Origin: Rhodanobacter thiooxydans
GTDB lineage: Bacteria > Pseudomonadota > Gammaproteobacteria > Xanthomonadales > Rhodanobacteraceae
DNA length: 64,000 nt
Direction of reading: 5' to 3'
NCBI RefSeq assembly: GCF_030291135.1
Contig: NZ_CP127409.1
Span: 744,001 to 808,000 of the forward strand
A program made the position numbers and the translations under genes. This document shows positions 32,338-40,892 of the stretch, piece after piece (position 1 is the first letter of the stretch; the number at the start of each line of letters is the position of its first letter). The notes under the pieces are model-generated. The model was not told the origin of the DNA. It saw only the letters and a program-made list of their open reading frames with translations, and did not search any database.

Positions 32338-33717
32338 ATGTGGCGTCGCCTGAATTCGCTGCAGGGGCGCCTGACCTTTTTGCTGGCGGTGGCCGGCCTG
32401 GCCGGCGCGCTGGTCTATGCCGGCGTCACCCAGTGGCCGCTGCCGCAGTTGCTGCTGTGGCTGCACAAGGACCTGTCGCTGTCGATCCGCGCGCCGATGC
32501 AGCTGGGCATCTACGGCGGCCTGCTGGCCAGCGTGGTGGTGCTGCTGCCACTGTCGTTCTGGCTGGCCGGTCGGGTGATGGCGCCGGTGAGTCGGCTGCT
32601 GCGCGCGCTGGAAGGCGCGGTGGCCAGCTACCGCGACGGTGATTTCAGCTTCTCGATCGCGGTGAACCGGCGCGACGAGCTGGGTGAGCTGATCCGCATG
32701 CACAACGCGCTGGGCCAGACCCTGCGCGAGCAGCGCCAGCACCTGGTGCAGCGTGAGCTGCTGCTCGACACGGTGGTGCAGAACACCCCGGTGGCGCTGG
32801 TGCTGACCGATGCGATCGGCAAGGTGGCCTACGCCAACATCGCCTCGCGGCACCTGTTCAACGAAGGCCGCAGCCTGGTCGGGCTGGACTTCGCCGAACT
32901 GCTGGCCGAGGCGCCCGAGGCGCTGCGCAAGGCGGTGGAGAGCGGCGAGGATGCCCTGCTCAGCGTGGAGATGGACGGCAGCGAGGAAACCTTCCACCTG
33001 TCGCAGCGCGCGTTCCGGCTGCAGGGCCGGCCGCACCGACTGCACCTGTTCCGGCGCATGACGCGCGAGCTGTCGCGGCAGGAAGTGGCGACCTGGAAGC
33101 GGGTGATCCGGGTGATCAGCCACGAGCTCAACAACTCGCTGGCGCCGATCACCTCGCTGGCGCACTCCGGCGCGGAGCTGGCCCGCCGCGGCCAGCTCGA
33201 GCGGTTGCCCGGCGTGTTCGCCACCATCGGCGAGCGCGCGCTGCACCTGCACCGCTTCATCGCCGGCTACGCCAGCTTCGCCAAGCTGCCCACGCCACAG
33301 CCGGTGGACATCGCGTGGAAGCCGTTTCTGGATGGGCTGGCGTTGCATTGCCAGTACCGCCTGGCAACACCGGCGCCGCAACGACCGGGGCATTTCGATG
33401 CAGTGCAGGTCGAGCAGGTGCTGATCAACCTGATCAAGAACGCGCACGAGTCGGGTGGGCCGGCGGACGAGGTCACGCTGTCGATCCAGGATGTCGGCAA
33501 CGAGTTGCGCATCGAGGTGGCCGACCGCGGCCCCGGCATGAGCGAGACGGTGCTGGCGCAGGCATTGCTGCCGTTCTATTCGACCAAGCGTTCCGGCACC
33601 GGCCTGGGCCTGGCGCTGGCACGCGAGATCACCGAGGCGCACGGCGGCCGTGTGCTGCTGGCCAACCGCGAGGGCGGCGGCCTGCGGGTGAGCCTGCGCC
33701 TGCCGCAGTCGCGCTAG
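32338..33717 (+). CDS. Sensor histidine kinase (HAMP-PAS-HisKA-HATPase)
   Basis: The product is 459 residues, NtrY-like. Two membrane helices (about 12-32 and 58-80) enclose only some 25 periplasmic residues. A HAMP segment (about 80-132), a PAS domain (about 140-230), the phosphorylated H262 in RVISHELNNSLAPIT, and an ATPase domain with N-box LINLIKNAHES, DRGPGM and GTGLGLALAREI follow. It is the expected partner of the sigma-54 regulator upstream. The minimal periplasmic loop recalls intramembrane-sensing kinases that read the state of an associated ABC transporter. Whether that holds here is inference. Confidence 0.93.
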   Translation: MWRRLNSLQGRLTFLLAVAGLAGALVYAGVTQWPLPQLLLWLHKDLSLSIRAPMQLGIYGGLLASVVVLLPLSFWLAGRVMAPVSRLLRALEGAVASYRDGDFSFSIAVNRRDELGELIRMHNALGQTLREQRQHLVQRELLLDTVVQNTPVALVLTDAIGKVAYANIASRHLFNEGRSLVGLDFAELLAEAPEALRKAVESGEDALLSVEMDGSEETFHLSQRAFRLQGRPHRLHLFRRMTRELSRQEVATWKRVIRVISHELNNSLAPITSLAHSGAELARRGQLERLPGVFATIGERALHLHRFIAGYASFAKLPTPQPVDIAWKPFLDGLALHCQYRLATPAPQRPGHFDAVQVEQVLINLIKNAHESGGPADEVTLSIQDVGNELRIEVADRGPGMSETVLAQALLPFYSTKRSGTGLGLALAREITEAHGGRVLLANREGGGLRVSLRLPQSR

Positions 33718-33766
33718 CCGTCGGCTCGCCTATACTCAAGCCTTCTTCAAGGAATGGGGGTAGGCA

Positions 33767-34711
33767 ATGGGACAGCTTCTCGCGTTGGTCATCGTGGCCG
33801 TCGTCGTCATCGGCGTGGCCAAGCTGGTGCGCATCGTGCCGCAGGGTTTCGAGTGGACGGTGGAGACATTCGGCAAGTACACCCGCACGCTCAGCCCCGG
33901 GCTGCATTTCCTGATCCCGATCTACCAGGCGGTCGGGCGCAAGATCAACATGATGGAACAGGTGCTGGATGTGCCCAGCCAGGACGTCATCACCAAGGAC
34001 AATGCCGTCGTGCGCGTCGACGGCGTGGTGTTCTACCAGGTGCTCGACGCCTCCAAGGCCGCCTACGAGGTGTCCAACCTGGAGCAGGCGTCGCTGGCGC
34101 TGATCATGACCAATATCCGCACCGTGCTCGGCTCGATGGACCTGGACGAGTCGCTGAGCCAGCGTGATGCAATCAACGCGAAGCTGCTCAAGGTGGTGGA
34201 CGAGGCGACCCACCCGTGGGGCGTCAAGGTCAACCGCATCGAGATCAAGGATATCGCGCCGCCGCGCGACCTGGTCGATGCGATGGCGCGGCAGATGAAG
34301 GCCGAGCGCGAGAAGCGCGCGAACATCCTCGATGCCGAGGGCTTCCGCCAGGCGGCGATCCTCAAGGCCGAGGGCGAGAAGCAGTCGGTGATCCTGGCCG
34401 CCGAGGGCGAGAAGGAAGCGGCGTTCCGTGCCGCCGAGGCGCGCGAGCGTTCGGCCGAGGCCGAGGCGAAGGCGACCACGATGGTGTCCGACGCGATTGC
34501 CAACGGCAATGTCAACGCGCTGAACTACTTCGTCGCCAACAACTACGTCGAGGCGCTGAAGGCGATGGCCGCCTCGCCGAACCAGAAGATGCTGCTGCTG
34601 CCGATCGAGGCCACCGGCGTGATCGGCGCACTGGCCGGCATCGGCGAGCTGGCGAAGGAATCGCTCGGCCAGCAGCAGAAGACCGCGGCGATCCAGCCGC
34701 CGCTGCGCTGA
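33767..34711 (+). CDS. SPFH/Band-7 membrane protein, QmcA type
   Basis: An integral membrane scaffold of the stomatin/prohibitin/HflK superfamily. The product is 314 residues. An N-terminal helix (about 4-24, [18 protein letters not shown]) leads into the Band-7 domain ([20 protein letters not shown] to about residue 200). A long charged coiled coil with repeated [16 protein letters not shown] motifs follows, and then the C-terminal [20 protein letters not shown]. It is paired with an NfeD-like gene ten bases downstream, the classical SPFH-NfeD operon linked to membrane microdomain organisation. It starts 49 bases after the kinase gene and may or may not belong to the same transcript. Confidence 0.92.
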   Translation: MGQLLALVIVAVVVIGVAKLVRIVPQGFEWTVETFGKYTRTLSPGLHFLIPIYQAVGRKINMMEQVLDVPSQDVITKDNAVVRVDGVVFYQVLDASKAAYEVSNLEQASLALIMTNIRTVLGSMDLDESLSQRDAINAKLLKVVDEATHPWGVKVNRIEIKDIAPPRDLVDAMARQMKAEREKRANILDAEGFRQAAILKAEGEKQSVILAAEGEKEAAFRAAEARERSAEAEAKATTMVSDAIANGNVNALNYFVANNYVEALKAMAASPNQKMLLLPIEATGVIGALAGIGELAKESLGQQQKTAAIQPPLR

Positions 34712-34721
34712 GGGCACGCCG

Positions 34722-35168
34722 ATGTGGGAGCTATCGACGCATTATCTGTGGTGGATCCTGGCGCTGCTGCTGATCGCCGGCGAGTTGCTGCTGCCCGGTT
34801 ACTTCCTGCTGTGGATCGGACTGGCTGCTGCCGCGATGGGCGTGGTGCTGTGGATCGATCCGACGCTGGGCCTGCTGGTGCAGGCGGTGCTGTTCGGCCT
34901 GCTCGCGTTTGCCGCGTGCGTGGGTTATGCCCGCTGGCTGCGGCCGCGGCTTGAACGCCGCGCGCCCGGTGGCGAGCGCCTGAACCGCCGCGCCGAGCAG
35001 TTGATCGGTCAGCGCTACCAGCTGATCGAGCCGATCGTCAACGGCCGTGGCAAGGCCCGCGTGGGCGACGGCCAGTGGCTGGTCAGCGGGCCGGACCTGC
35101 CGCTGGGCGCCACGGTGGAGGTGGTTGCGGTGGAAGGCACCACGCTGCAGGTGCGCGCTGCGGCATGA
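34722..35168 (+). CDS. NfeD-like membrane protein
   Basis: The product is 148 residues. Two or three N-terminal hydrophobic helices (about 8-70, WWILALLLIAGELLLPGYFL and LLVQAVLFGLLAFAACVGYA) are followed by a soluble OB-fold domain (about 85-148) reading RAEQLIGQRYQLIEPIVNGR to VEVVAVEGTTLQVRAA. This short form, without the serine-protease domain, is the usual partner of QmcA-type SPFH proteins. Its TGA overlaps the ATG of the next gene. Confidence 0.9.
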   Translation: MWELSTHYLWWILALLLIAGELLLPGYFLLWIGLAAAAMGVVLWIDPTLGLLVQAVLFGLLAFAACVGYARWLRPRLERRAPGGERLNRRAEQLIGQRYQLIEPIVNGRGKARVGDGQWLVSGPDLPLGATVEVVAVEGTTLQVRAAA

Positions 35169-36445
35169 GCGCGGGCGACGCCATCAGTCCACAGCAGTTC
35201 GCCACCACCGCGCCGGCCACGCGCATTGCATTCGTGCTGGAACTGGCGCGGCGGCTGCACCAGTACGGCACCTCGGCGCCGCGGCTGGAAATGGCGATCG
35301 CCGGCGCGGCGCAGCGGCTGGGACTGTCCGCCGACGTCTGGTCCAGCCCCACCGCAATCATCATCTCGTTCGCCGATCTGGCCCAGGGTGAGGAAGGCGT
35401 GGCGCAGACCACTCAGGTGATGCGGCTGGCACCCGGCGAGGTGAACCTGGAGCGGCTGTGCCAGGCCGACGACATCGCCGACCGCGCGATCGCCGGCGAG
35501 CTGGGCTTGCGCGAGGGCTTCCGCCTGCTGCGCGAGCTGGGCCGGCCCGACACGCGGCGCGAGAAGATCGGCTCGATCGCCAGCTACGGGCTGTCCGCGG
35601 CCAGCATCGCGGCGCTGTTCCTGCACAGTTCCTGGGTGGACCTGGTGGTGGCCGGTGTGATCGGTGCGGGCATCGGCGGGATCACCCTGCTGGCCGGTAG
35701 CCGGCCGCGGCTGGCGGTGGCCAGTGATGCGATCTGCGCGCTGGTGGCGACCACGGTGGCGATCGTGGTGAGTGCACTGGTGGTGCCGCTGGCGATCAGG
35801 TCGGTGGTGCTGGCCAGCCTGATCATCCTGGTGCCGGGCATGTCGCTGACCAACGCGGTGCGCGAGATCTCCAGCGGGCACCTGGTGTCCGGCATGGCGC
35901 GCATGGGCGGCGCCATGTCGACCCTGCTCAAGCTCACCTTCGGCACCATCGCGGCGACCCAGCTGTGCGCCGCGGTGGGCATCACGGCACGTGACTTCGC
36001 GCTGCCGGCACTGCCGGCCTGGACTGATTACCCGGCGCTGCTGGTCGCGGCGATCGCGTTCGCCATCCTGTTCCGCGCCGCCCGGCGCGACTGGCCGGTG
36101 GTGATCGTGGCGGTGGTAGTGGGCTATCTGGCCACGCGCTGGGGCGGAGCGATCTCCGGCTCGCTGCCGGGCGCACCGGTGGGGGTGTTCCTGGGCGGGT
36201 TGCTGCTGGGCGCGCTGGCGAACGTCTACGCGCGCTTCGCGCACCGCCCGGGTGCGGTCATCCGCGAGCCGGGCATCCTGTTGCTGGTGCCGGGCAGCGT
36301 GGGCTTTCGCAGCGTGTCGTTTCTGCTCGAACGCGATACCACGCTGAGCGTGGATACCGGCCTGCTGCTGGTGACCCTGCTGGTGTCGCTGGTGGCGGGG
36401 CTGATGTTCGGCGACCTGCTGGTTTCGCCCCGGAGATCTCTTTAA
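35165..36445 (+). CDS. Threonine/serine exporter family protein (fused ThrE halves)
   Basis: A predicted inner-membrane exporter of small amino acids, 426 residues. The N-terminal soluble part (about 1-115) has the family block LARRLHQYGTSAPRLEMAI. It is followed by about ten hydrophobic helices from residue 135 on, ending LLLVTLLVSLVAGLMFGDLL. Both the YjjP-like and the YjjB-like modules appear to be in one chain, as in actinobacterial ThrE. Enterobacteria use two genes. It starts inside the stop codon of the NfeD gene, hence co-translated. The amino-acid specificity is not proven. Confidence 0.85.
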   Translation: MSAGDAISPQQFATTAPATRIAFVLELARRLHQYGTSAPRLEMAIAGAAQRLGLSADVWSSPTAIIISFADLAQGEEGVAQTTQVMRLAPGEVNLERLCQADDIADRAIAGELGLREGFRLLRELGRPDTRREKIGSIASYGLSAASIAALFLHSSWVDLVVAGVIGAGIGGITLLAGSRPRLAVASDAICALVATTVAIVVSALVVPLAIRSVVLASLIILVPGMSLTNAVREISSGHLVSGMARMGGAMSTLLKLTFGTIAATQLCAAVGITARDFALPALPAWTDYPALLVAAIAFAILFRAARRDWPVVIVAVVVGYLATRWGGAISGSLPGAPVGVFLGGLLLGALANVYARFAHRPGAVIREPGILLLVPGSVGFRSVSFLLERDTTLSVDTGLLLVTLLVSLVAGLMFGDLLVSPRRSL

Positions 36446-36520
36446 ATCAAAAGTGGCCGAAGACGCGGACGATGTCGTTTGCCCTGCACGTCAGGACAAC
36501 GAGACTGCACGGCACGCTGG

Positions 36521-36615
36521 CCTCCTCCCCTGCAACGCAGGGGAGGATTGAGGAGGGGTTGCTCTTGGTTTGGACAAGATCAAAAGCTACCTCCCCCTGC
36601 CTTGCAGGAGGAGGA
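36521..36615. repeat. Type-1 palindromic intergenic repeat, copy R7
   Basis: CCTCCTCCCCTGCAACGCAG with GGGGAGG, then AGGAGGGGTTGCTCTTGG, AGATCAAAAGC and the right hairpin CCTCCCCCTGCCTTGCAGGA with GGAGG. It lies in the 273-base gap between the ThrE-like gene and the convergent H-NS gene. The remainder of that gap holds only the terminator listed next. Confidence 0.8.
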
Positions 36616-36667
36616 ACCGGTATGTGCCGGCTCGCACCAAATGGATGCGGCATTGCCTCGAACCAAC

Positions 36668-36697
36668 AAAAAACGCCGGCACAAAGCCGGCGTTTTC
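36668..36697 (-). terminator. Intrinsic terminator of the H-NS-like gene
   Basis: CGCCGGC (36674-36680) and GCCGGCG (36686-36692) form a stem with loop ACAAA. On the minus strand it ends in a run of six T, directly downstream of the H-NS stop. The A-run and T-run on both sides also allow it to work for the plus strand. Confidence 0.9.
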
Positions 36698-36718
36698 ATT
36701 GCAGCAGTGGAGCGGCAG

Positions 36719-37042
36719 TCAGATCGCCAGATCCTTTTCCTTCTTGCCGGCCTTCAATGCGTCGTTGAACCAGTGCGGACGCTTGCCGCGGCCGGACCAG
36801 GTCTGCGCGGGATTGGCCGGGTTGCGGTATTTCGGCGCCACCGTGCCGGTGCTGCGCTTGGCCTTGCCGCGCGCGCTGCCGAAGATGTCTTCGAAGGTAT
36901 AACCCTCGGCTTTGATCAGCGCATGCACTTTCTCGCGCAGCTTGACGACTTTTTCCTTGCGCAGTTCATTCTGGCGAACCTGCGCCTTGCTGATCAGGTC
37001 GTTGAGCTGGTTGTGATTGAGGTTCTTGATGTCGACGGCCAT
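36719..37042 (-). CDS. H-NS family nucleoid protein (XrvA-like)
   Basis: A DNA-bridging silencer of AT-rich DNA, 107 residues. The N-terminal dimerisation helices (NHNQLNDLISKAQVRQNELR and following) are coiled-coil-like. The C-terminal DNA-binding motif is YRNPANPAQTWSGRGKRPHW, the AT-hook-like core of H-NS/BpH3/XrvA proteins. The basic linker ARGKAKRSTGT precedes it. The start at 37042 follows CCCGGGAGTCCATC. A second in-frame ATG 27 bases upstream has no ribosome-binding site. The upstream region is unusually AT-rich, as is common for self-regulated H-NS genes. Confidence 0.93.
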   Translation of the reverse strand: MAVDIKNLNHNQLNDLISKAQVRQNELRKEKVVKLREKVHALIKAEGYTFEDIFGSARGKAKRSTGTVAPKYRNPANPAQTWSGRGKRPHWFNDALKAGKKEKDLAI

Positions 37043-37069
37043 GATGGACTCCCGGGTAAGTATCGGCAA

Positions 37070-37260
37070 TTAAATGGTCTGGCCATTATGAGGAACGAAG
37101 CCTGACGCATTGGAAGCTGGTGCAGTCGCGATTCTCGCTGATCTGCGGAATCCTTGTAAAGTGCGATGCAATCCGTGAAGGGGATTTCACATTAAGAATG
37201 ATTAATAATGTGACCGGTTTTGAATTAGTCGCGCCCATTGATTTCCTCACGGAAAATGCA
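37070..37260. other. AT-rich segment upstream of the H-NS-like gene
   Basis: The stretch contains TTAAGAATGATTAATAATGT and similar runs, far more AT-rich than the surroundings. CATAAT on the minus strand at 37085-37090 is a possible -10 box for the H-NS gene. No gene is seen. It is a plausible H-NS autoregulatory target. Confidence 0.45.
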
Positions 37261-37261
37261 G

Positions 37262-37286
37262 AAACGGCCGCACTGGGCGGCCGTTT
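37262..37286 (-). terminator. Terminator of proS
   Basis: AAACGGCCG (37262-37270) and CGGCCGTTT (37278-37286) are perfect complements, 24 bases beyond the proS stop on the minus strand. The stem ends in TTT followed by CTGCATTTTCC. Confidence 0.75.
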
Positions 37287-37309
37287 CGGTTAATGCGGAT
37301 ATGGCGGGC

Positions 37310-39007
37310 TCAGCCGAGCAAGGCAATCAATTCATCCTCGTTCAAAGAGCGGCTTTCGCTGTCCCCGCGGCCGCGATATTCCAGGGTGCCCGCGGCCAGC
37401 CCGCGCTCGCTGACCACCACGCGGTGCGGGATGCCGATCAGCTCCATGTCGGCGAACATGCTGCCGGCGCGCACGCCGCGATCGTCCAGCACCGCCTCGA
37501 TGCCGCGCTGGCCCAGGGCCTGGTACAGCGACTCGGCGGCTGCGCTGACGGCGGGTGAGTTCTTCGGGTTGATCACGCACACCGCTACCCGCCATGGCGC
37601 CATCGCCTCCGGCCAGAGGATGCCGGCTTCGTCGTGGCGCTGCTCGATCGCGGCGGCGACGATGCGGCTGACGCCGATGCCGTAGCAGCCCATGGTCATC
37701 ACCTGCGGCTTGCCGGTTTCGTCCACCACGGTGGCGCCGAGCGCCTCGGCGTACTTCGTGCCCAGCTGGAACACGTGGCCGACCTCGATGCCACGGGCGA
37801 TATGCAGCACGCCCTTGCCATCGGGCGACAGGTCGCCCTCGATCACGTTGCGCAGGTCGGCGATGCGGGTCACGCGTGCGTCGCGCTCCCAGTTCGCCCC
37901 GGTGCAGTGCGTGCGGTCGGCATTGCCGCCGCAGACGAAGTCGGCAAGTACCGCGGCATCACGGTCGACGATCACCGGGATCGACGCCGGCAGCCCGACC
38001 GGGCCGATGAAGCCGGGGCGGGTGCCGGTGGCGGCGAGGATTTCTTCCTCGCTGGCAAGCACCGACTCGTCCGGCAGTTCGACGAGCTTGCCGGCCTTCA
38101 CTTCATTGATCTGATGGTCGCCGCGCAGGCACAGCGCCACCAGGCCGTCGCGGCCGCGCACCAGCAGCGTCTTCACGCATTGCTGCGGGCTGACCTTGAG
38201 GAAGGCGGCAACGTCCTCGATGGTCTTCTGGGTGGGCGTATCGACCCGCACCAACGCGGCCGCGGGAGCAGGGCGCGCCGCACTCGGCGCCAGCGCCTCG
38301 GCCTTTTCGAGGTTCGCGGCGTAATCGGAGCCGTCGGAAAACGCTATGGCATCCTCGCCGGAATCGGCCAGCACCTGGAATTCGTGGCTGGCATTGCCGC
38401 CGATGGCGCCGGTATCGGCCTGCACCGCGCGGAAGGTCAACCCCAGGCGGGTGAAAATGCGCACATAAGCCTGGTACATCGCGGCGTAGGTCTCGGCCAG
38501 CGATTCCTGGGTCAGGTGAAACGAATAGGCATCCTTCATCAGGAATTCGCGTGCGCGCATCACGCCGAAACGCGGGCGGATCTCGTCGCGGAACTTGGTC
38601 TGGATCTGGTAGAAGTTGACCGGCAGCTGCTTGTAGCTTTTCAGCTCGTTGCGGGCAAAGTCGGTAACCACTTCCTCGTGGGTCGGGCCGTAGCAGAATT
38701 CCTGGCCCTTGCGATCCTTGATTTTCAGCAACTGGCCGCCGAATTTCTCCCAGCGGCCGGTTTCTTCCCACAGTTCCCGCGGCTGCACCGACGGCATCAG
38801 CATTTCGATCGCGCCAGCGCGGTCCATTTCCTCGCGCACGATGTTTTCCACCTTGCGCAGCACGCGCAGGCCCAGCGGGCTCCAGGTATACAGGCCGGAG
38901 GCGAGCTTGCGGATCATGCCGGCGCGCAGCATCAGCCGGTGGCTGGCGATTTCGGCGTCGGCGGGGACTTCCTTGACGGTGGCCAGGTGGAATTGGCTGA
39001 GGCGCAT
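37310..39007 (-). CDS. proS: Prolyl-tRNA synthetase
   Basis: Charges tRNA-Pro in the cytosol. The product is 565 residues, the bacterial-type length with the editing insertion. Class II motif 1 region [20 protein letters not shown], motif 2 [21 protein letters not shown] (split over residues 138-158) and motif 3 [15 protein letters not shown] are seen. The INS editing domain (about 220-380) includes the [20 protein letters not shown] stretch. The start at 39007 gives [19 protein letters not shown], while the open frame continues 57 bases upstream. A TACAAT hexamer lies at 39038-39043 on the minus strand without a clear -35 box. Confidence 0.97.
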   Translation of the reverse strand: MRLSQFHLATVKEVPADAEIASHRLMLRAGMIRKLASGLYTWSPLGLRVLRKVENIVREEMDRAGAIEMLMPSVQPRELWEETGRWEKFGGQLLKIKDRKGQEFCYGPTHEEVVTDFARNELKSYKQLPVNFYQIQTKFRDEIRPRFGVMRAREFLMKDAYSFHLTQESLAETYAAMYQAYVRIFTRLGLTFRAVQADTGAIGGNASHEFQVLADSGEDAIAFSDGSDYAANLEKAEALAPSAARPAPAAALVRVDTPTQKTIEDVAAFLKVSPQQCVKTLLVRGRDGLVALCLRGDHQINEVKAGKLVELPDESVLASEEEILAATGTRPGFIGPVGLPASIPVIVDRDAAVLADFVCGGNADRTHCTGANWERDARVTRIADLRNVIEGDLSPDGKGVLHIARGIEVGHVFQLGTKYAEALGATVVDETGKPQVMTMGCYGIGVSRIVAAAIEQRHDEAGILWPEAMAPWRVAVCVINPKNSPAVSAAAESLYQALGQRGIEAVLDDRGVRAGSMFADMELIGIPHRVVVSERGLAAGTLEYRGRGDSESRSLNEDELIALLG

Positions 39008-39100
39008 GCGGGTGGTTCCGGCGGATTGAAGACGCCTATTGTAGCGGCCTGCCGTCGCCGGCACCGGCCCGGCCGCCGCCGCGCCATGGCGTGAGGGCGA

Positions 39101-39517
39101 TCAGTTCCTGCAGTACTGGTCGTATTGCGCCTGGGTCGAAACGGTCTTTTGCTTGCGCTCGTCGCCGCCCAGGGCCACGGATTTGCCATCCTGCTGCATC
39201 ACCACCGGGCCGCCGCCCTGCAGCGCGGCGAGGTTGGCTTTCAGCGAGGCACACAGCTTGCTGCGGTTTTCCGGCGTGTCGGCCGCTGGCTTGGCGGGTT
39301 CGGCCGCGGATTCACTGCGGCTGGCCGTGGTGCTGGGGGCCGGGGCAGCCAGCGGCTCGGCCGTGCCGGTGGTGGTCACCTTCACGAACTTGGTGCCCTG
39401 TGCCGGTGGCGCTTCCGAGTAGTGCACGGTGCCGCTGGCATCCGTCCACTTGTAGACCTGGGCGGCGGCCAGTGGGGCCAGCAACAGCAGCGCCACGGCA
39501 ATCAGCGAACGATGCAT
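39101..39517 (-). CDS. Exported DUF4124-domain protein
   Basis: A periplasmic protein of unknown function, 138 residues. The signal peptide MHRSLIAVALLLLAPLAAA is followed by QVYKWTDASGTVHYSEAPPA, the DUF4124 signature. A low-complexity alanine/serine/proline linker and a C-terminal part with two cysteines (LCASLKANLA and YDQYCRN) follow. The ATG at 39517 is preferred because GGAGA lies seven bases before it. The ATG twelve bases upstream overlaps that site. Proteins of this kind are abundant in xanthomonads and often multi-copy. Confidence 0.8.
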   Translation of the reverse strand: MHRSLIAVALLLLAPLAAAQVYKWTDASGTVHYSEAPPAQGTKFVKVTTTGTAEPLAAPAPSTTASRSESAAEPAKPAADTPENRSKLCASLKANLAALQGGGPVVMQQDGKSVALGGDERKQKTVSTQAQYDQYCRN

Positions 39518-39628
39518 GGTGTTCTCCATTTTGCAGGGGAATGACGGTTCACCTTGTTATCACTCCGGCGGGCCGGACTCAAGCAGTCGATGGTTTACAC
39601 TGCGCGCATCCTGTCACGGTCTTGATTC

Positions 39629-40411
39629 ATGAGTGAGCCATTGCCCGCCCGCCCACCCCGTCACCGGGGTATTTACCTGCTGCCGAACCTGTTCACCACG
39701 GGAGCGATGTTCGCGGGTTTCTACGCGATCATCGCCAGCATCGGCGGCCGTTACACCGAGGCGGCGGTGGCGGTGTTCATTGCCGCGCTGCTGGACGGCA
39801 TGGACGGGCGCGTGGCGCGGATGACCGGCACCCAGACCGAGTTCGGCGTGCAATACGACTCGTTGTCCGATCTGGTCAGCTTCGGCCTGGCACCGGCGCT
39901 GGTGATGTATACGTGGTCGCTGTCGGCACTGCGCGATTTCGGCCCGCTGTGGGGCAAGCTGGGCTGGGCCGCCGCGTTCATCTACGCCGCCTGCGCCGCG
40001 TTGCGGCTGGCACGCTTCAATACCCAGGTCGGCGTGGCCGACAAGCGCTATTTCCAGGGGCTGGCCAGCCCGGCGGCGGCGGCGGTGTGCATGTCGTTCG
40101 TGTGGAGCGTGGACAAGTTCGGCCTGGCCGGCAGCGATTTCTGTTTCGTCACGCCGGTGATCGCGATCGTGGTCGGCCTGCTGATGGTCAGCCGCTTCCG
40201 CTATTTCAGTTTCAAATCGTTGCCGACGGGCGATCGCCAGCGCGTGCCGTTCGTGTGGATGGTGGTCGCGGTGCTGCTGCTGGCCTTGCTGATCCTGGAT
40301 ACGCCGCGCGTGCTGTTCGTCGGCTTCACGCTCTATCTGTTGTCCGGCCCGGTGTGGACGATCTGGAGCCTGGCCACGCACCGGCGCCGGTCGCGGCGCA
40401 GCGCGGCATGA
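39629..40411 (+). CDS. pssA: CDP-diacylglycerol-serine O-phosphatidyltransferase
   Basis: A membrane enzyme making phosphatidylserine, the precursor of phosphatidylethanolamine. The product is 260 residues with about seven hydrophobic helices. The CDP-alcohol phosphotransferase motif is read as LDGMDGRVARMTGTQTEFG followed by VQYDSLSDLVSFG (about residues 54-86). This polytopic type II form differs from the peripheral enzyme of E. coli. The N-terminus RHRGIYLLPNLFTTGAMFAG is typical. The TGA overlaps the ATG of the next gene. Confidence 0.93.
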   Translation: MSEPLPARPPRHRGIYLLPNLFTTGAMFAGFYAIIASIGGRYTEAAVAVFIAALLDGMDGRVARMTGTQTEFGVQYDSLSDLVSFGLAPALVMYTWSLSALRDFGPLWGKLGWAAAFIYAACAALRLARFNTQVGVADKRYFQGLASPAAAAVCMSFVWSVDKFGLAGSDFCFVTPVIAIVVGLLMVSRFRYFSFKSLPTGDRQRVPFVWMVVAVLLLALLILDTPRVLFVGFTLYLLSGPVWTIWSLATHRRRSRRSAA

Positions 40412-40887
40412 GCGCCCCGGCACGCCAGCATGCCGACGCCGGTCATCGCGCCCGCGTGTTGCGCGCGCTGGGCGTGACGCCGTGGCAACTACGGGTGGCG
40501 GCGCCGGAATACGCGGCTTCCGCCGCCCCTGACATGGCGGCGGGCGTGGCCTGCGTGGTGGTGTTGCCGCCGGGCTGCAGCGCGCGCGAGCTTGACCTGA
40601 TCGGACGCGCCCTGAATGCGTGCGGCGCTGCACTGGCGCGTGCCGCGCGGGTCACGGCGAGCGACGGCCAGCTGGCCGCGGGCGTGCCCGAGGCGCAGGC
40701 CTACCTGGTGTTCGGCGAAGCGCAGGCGCATGCGCTGGGTCGCGCGCTGCCGGCGGCAGTGATGCACCAGGCGCAGATCGTGCTGGCCGACGAACCGGCG
40801 CTGGTGCTGGGCAGTGCCGGCGCCAAGCGTCGGCTGTGGAACGCGCTGCGCAGCGTGCGCCGCGCACTGGCCGCTGCGGCCGGCTGA
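40408..40887 (+). CDS. holD: Probable DNA polymerase III psi subunit (HolD-like)
   Basis: The product is 159 residues. The N-terminal segment RARVLRALGVTPWQLR resembles the clamp-loader-binding peptide of E. coli HolD (WQLQQLGITQWSLR). The C-terminal ALVLGSAGAKRRLWNALRSV resembles the HolD end, where a conserved W lies in RAALWQQI. The alanine-rich middle is divergent. The gene directly precedes rimI, exactly as holD does in E. coli. HolD connects the clamp loader with HolC and SSB. The match is short and was judged by eye, so the assignment rests on motif plus synteny. ATGA overlap with pssA implies translational coupling. Confidence 0.65.
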   Translation: MSAPARQHADAGHRARVLRALGVTPWQLRVAAPEYAASAAPDMAAGVACVVVLPPGCSARELDLIGRALNACGAALARAARVTASDGQLAAGVPEAQAYLVFGEAQAHALGRALPAAVMHQAQIVLADEPALVLGSAGAKRRLWNALRSVRRALAAAAG

Positions 40888-40892
40888 GCGCC

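Noticed and set aside
37100-37250. AT-rich stretch considered as a tRNA or small RNA gene
   Set aside because: No cloverleaf, T-loop or terminator on either strand fits. The position suggests an H-NS control region instead.
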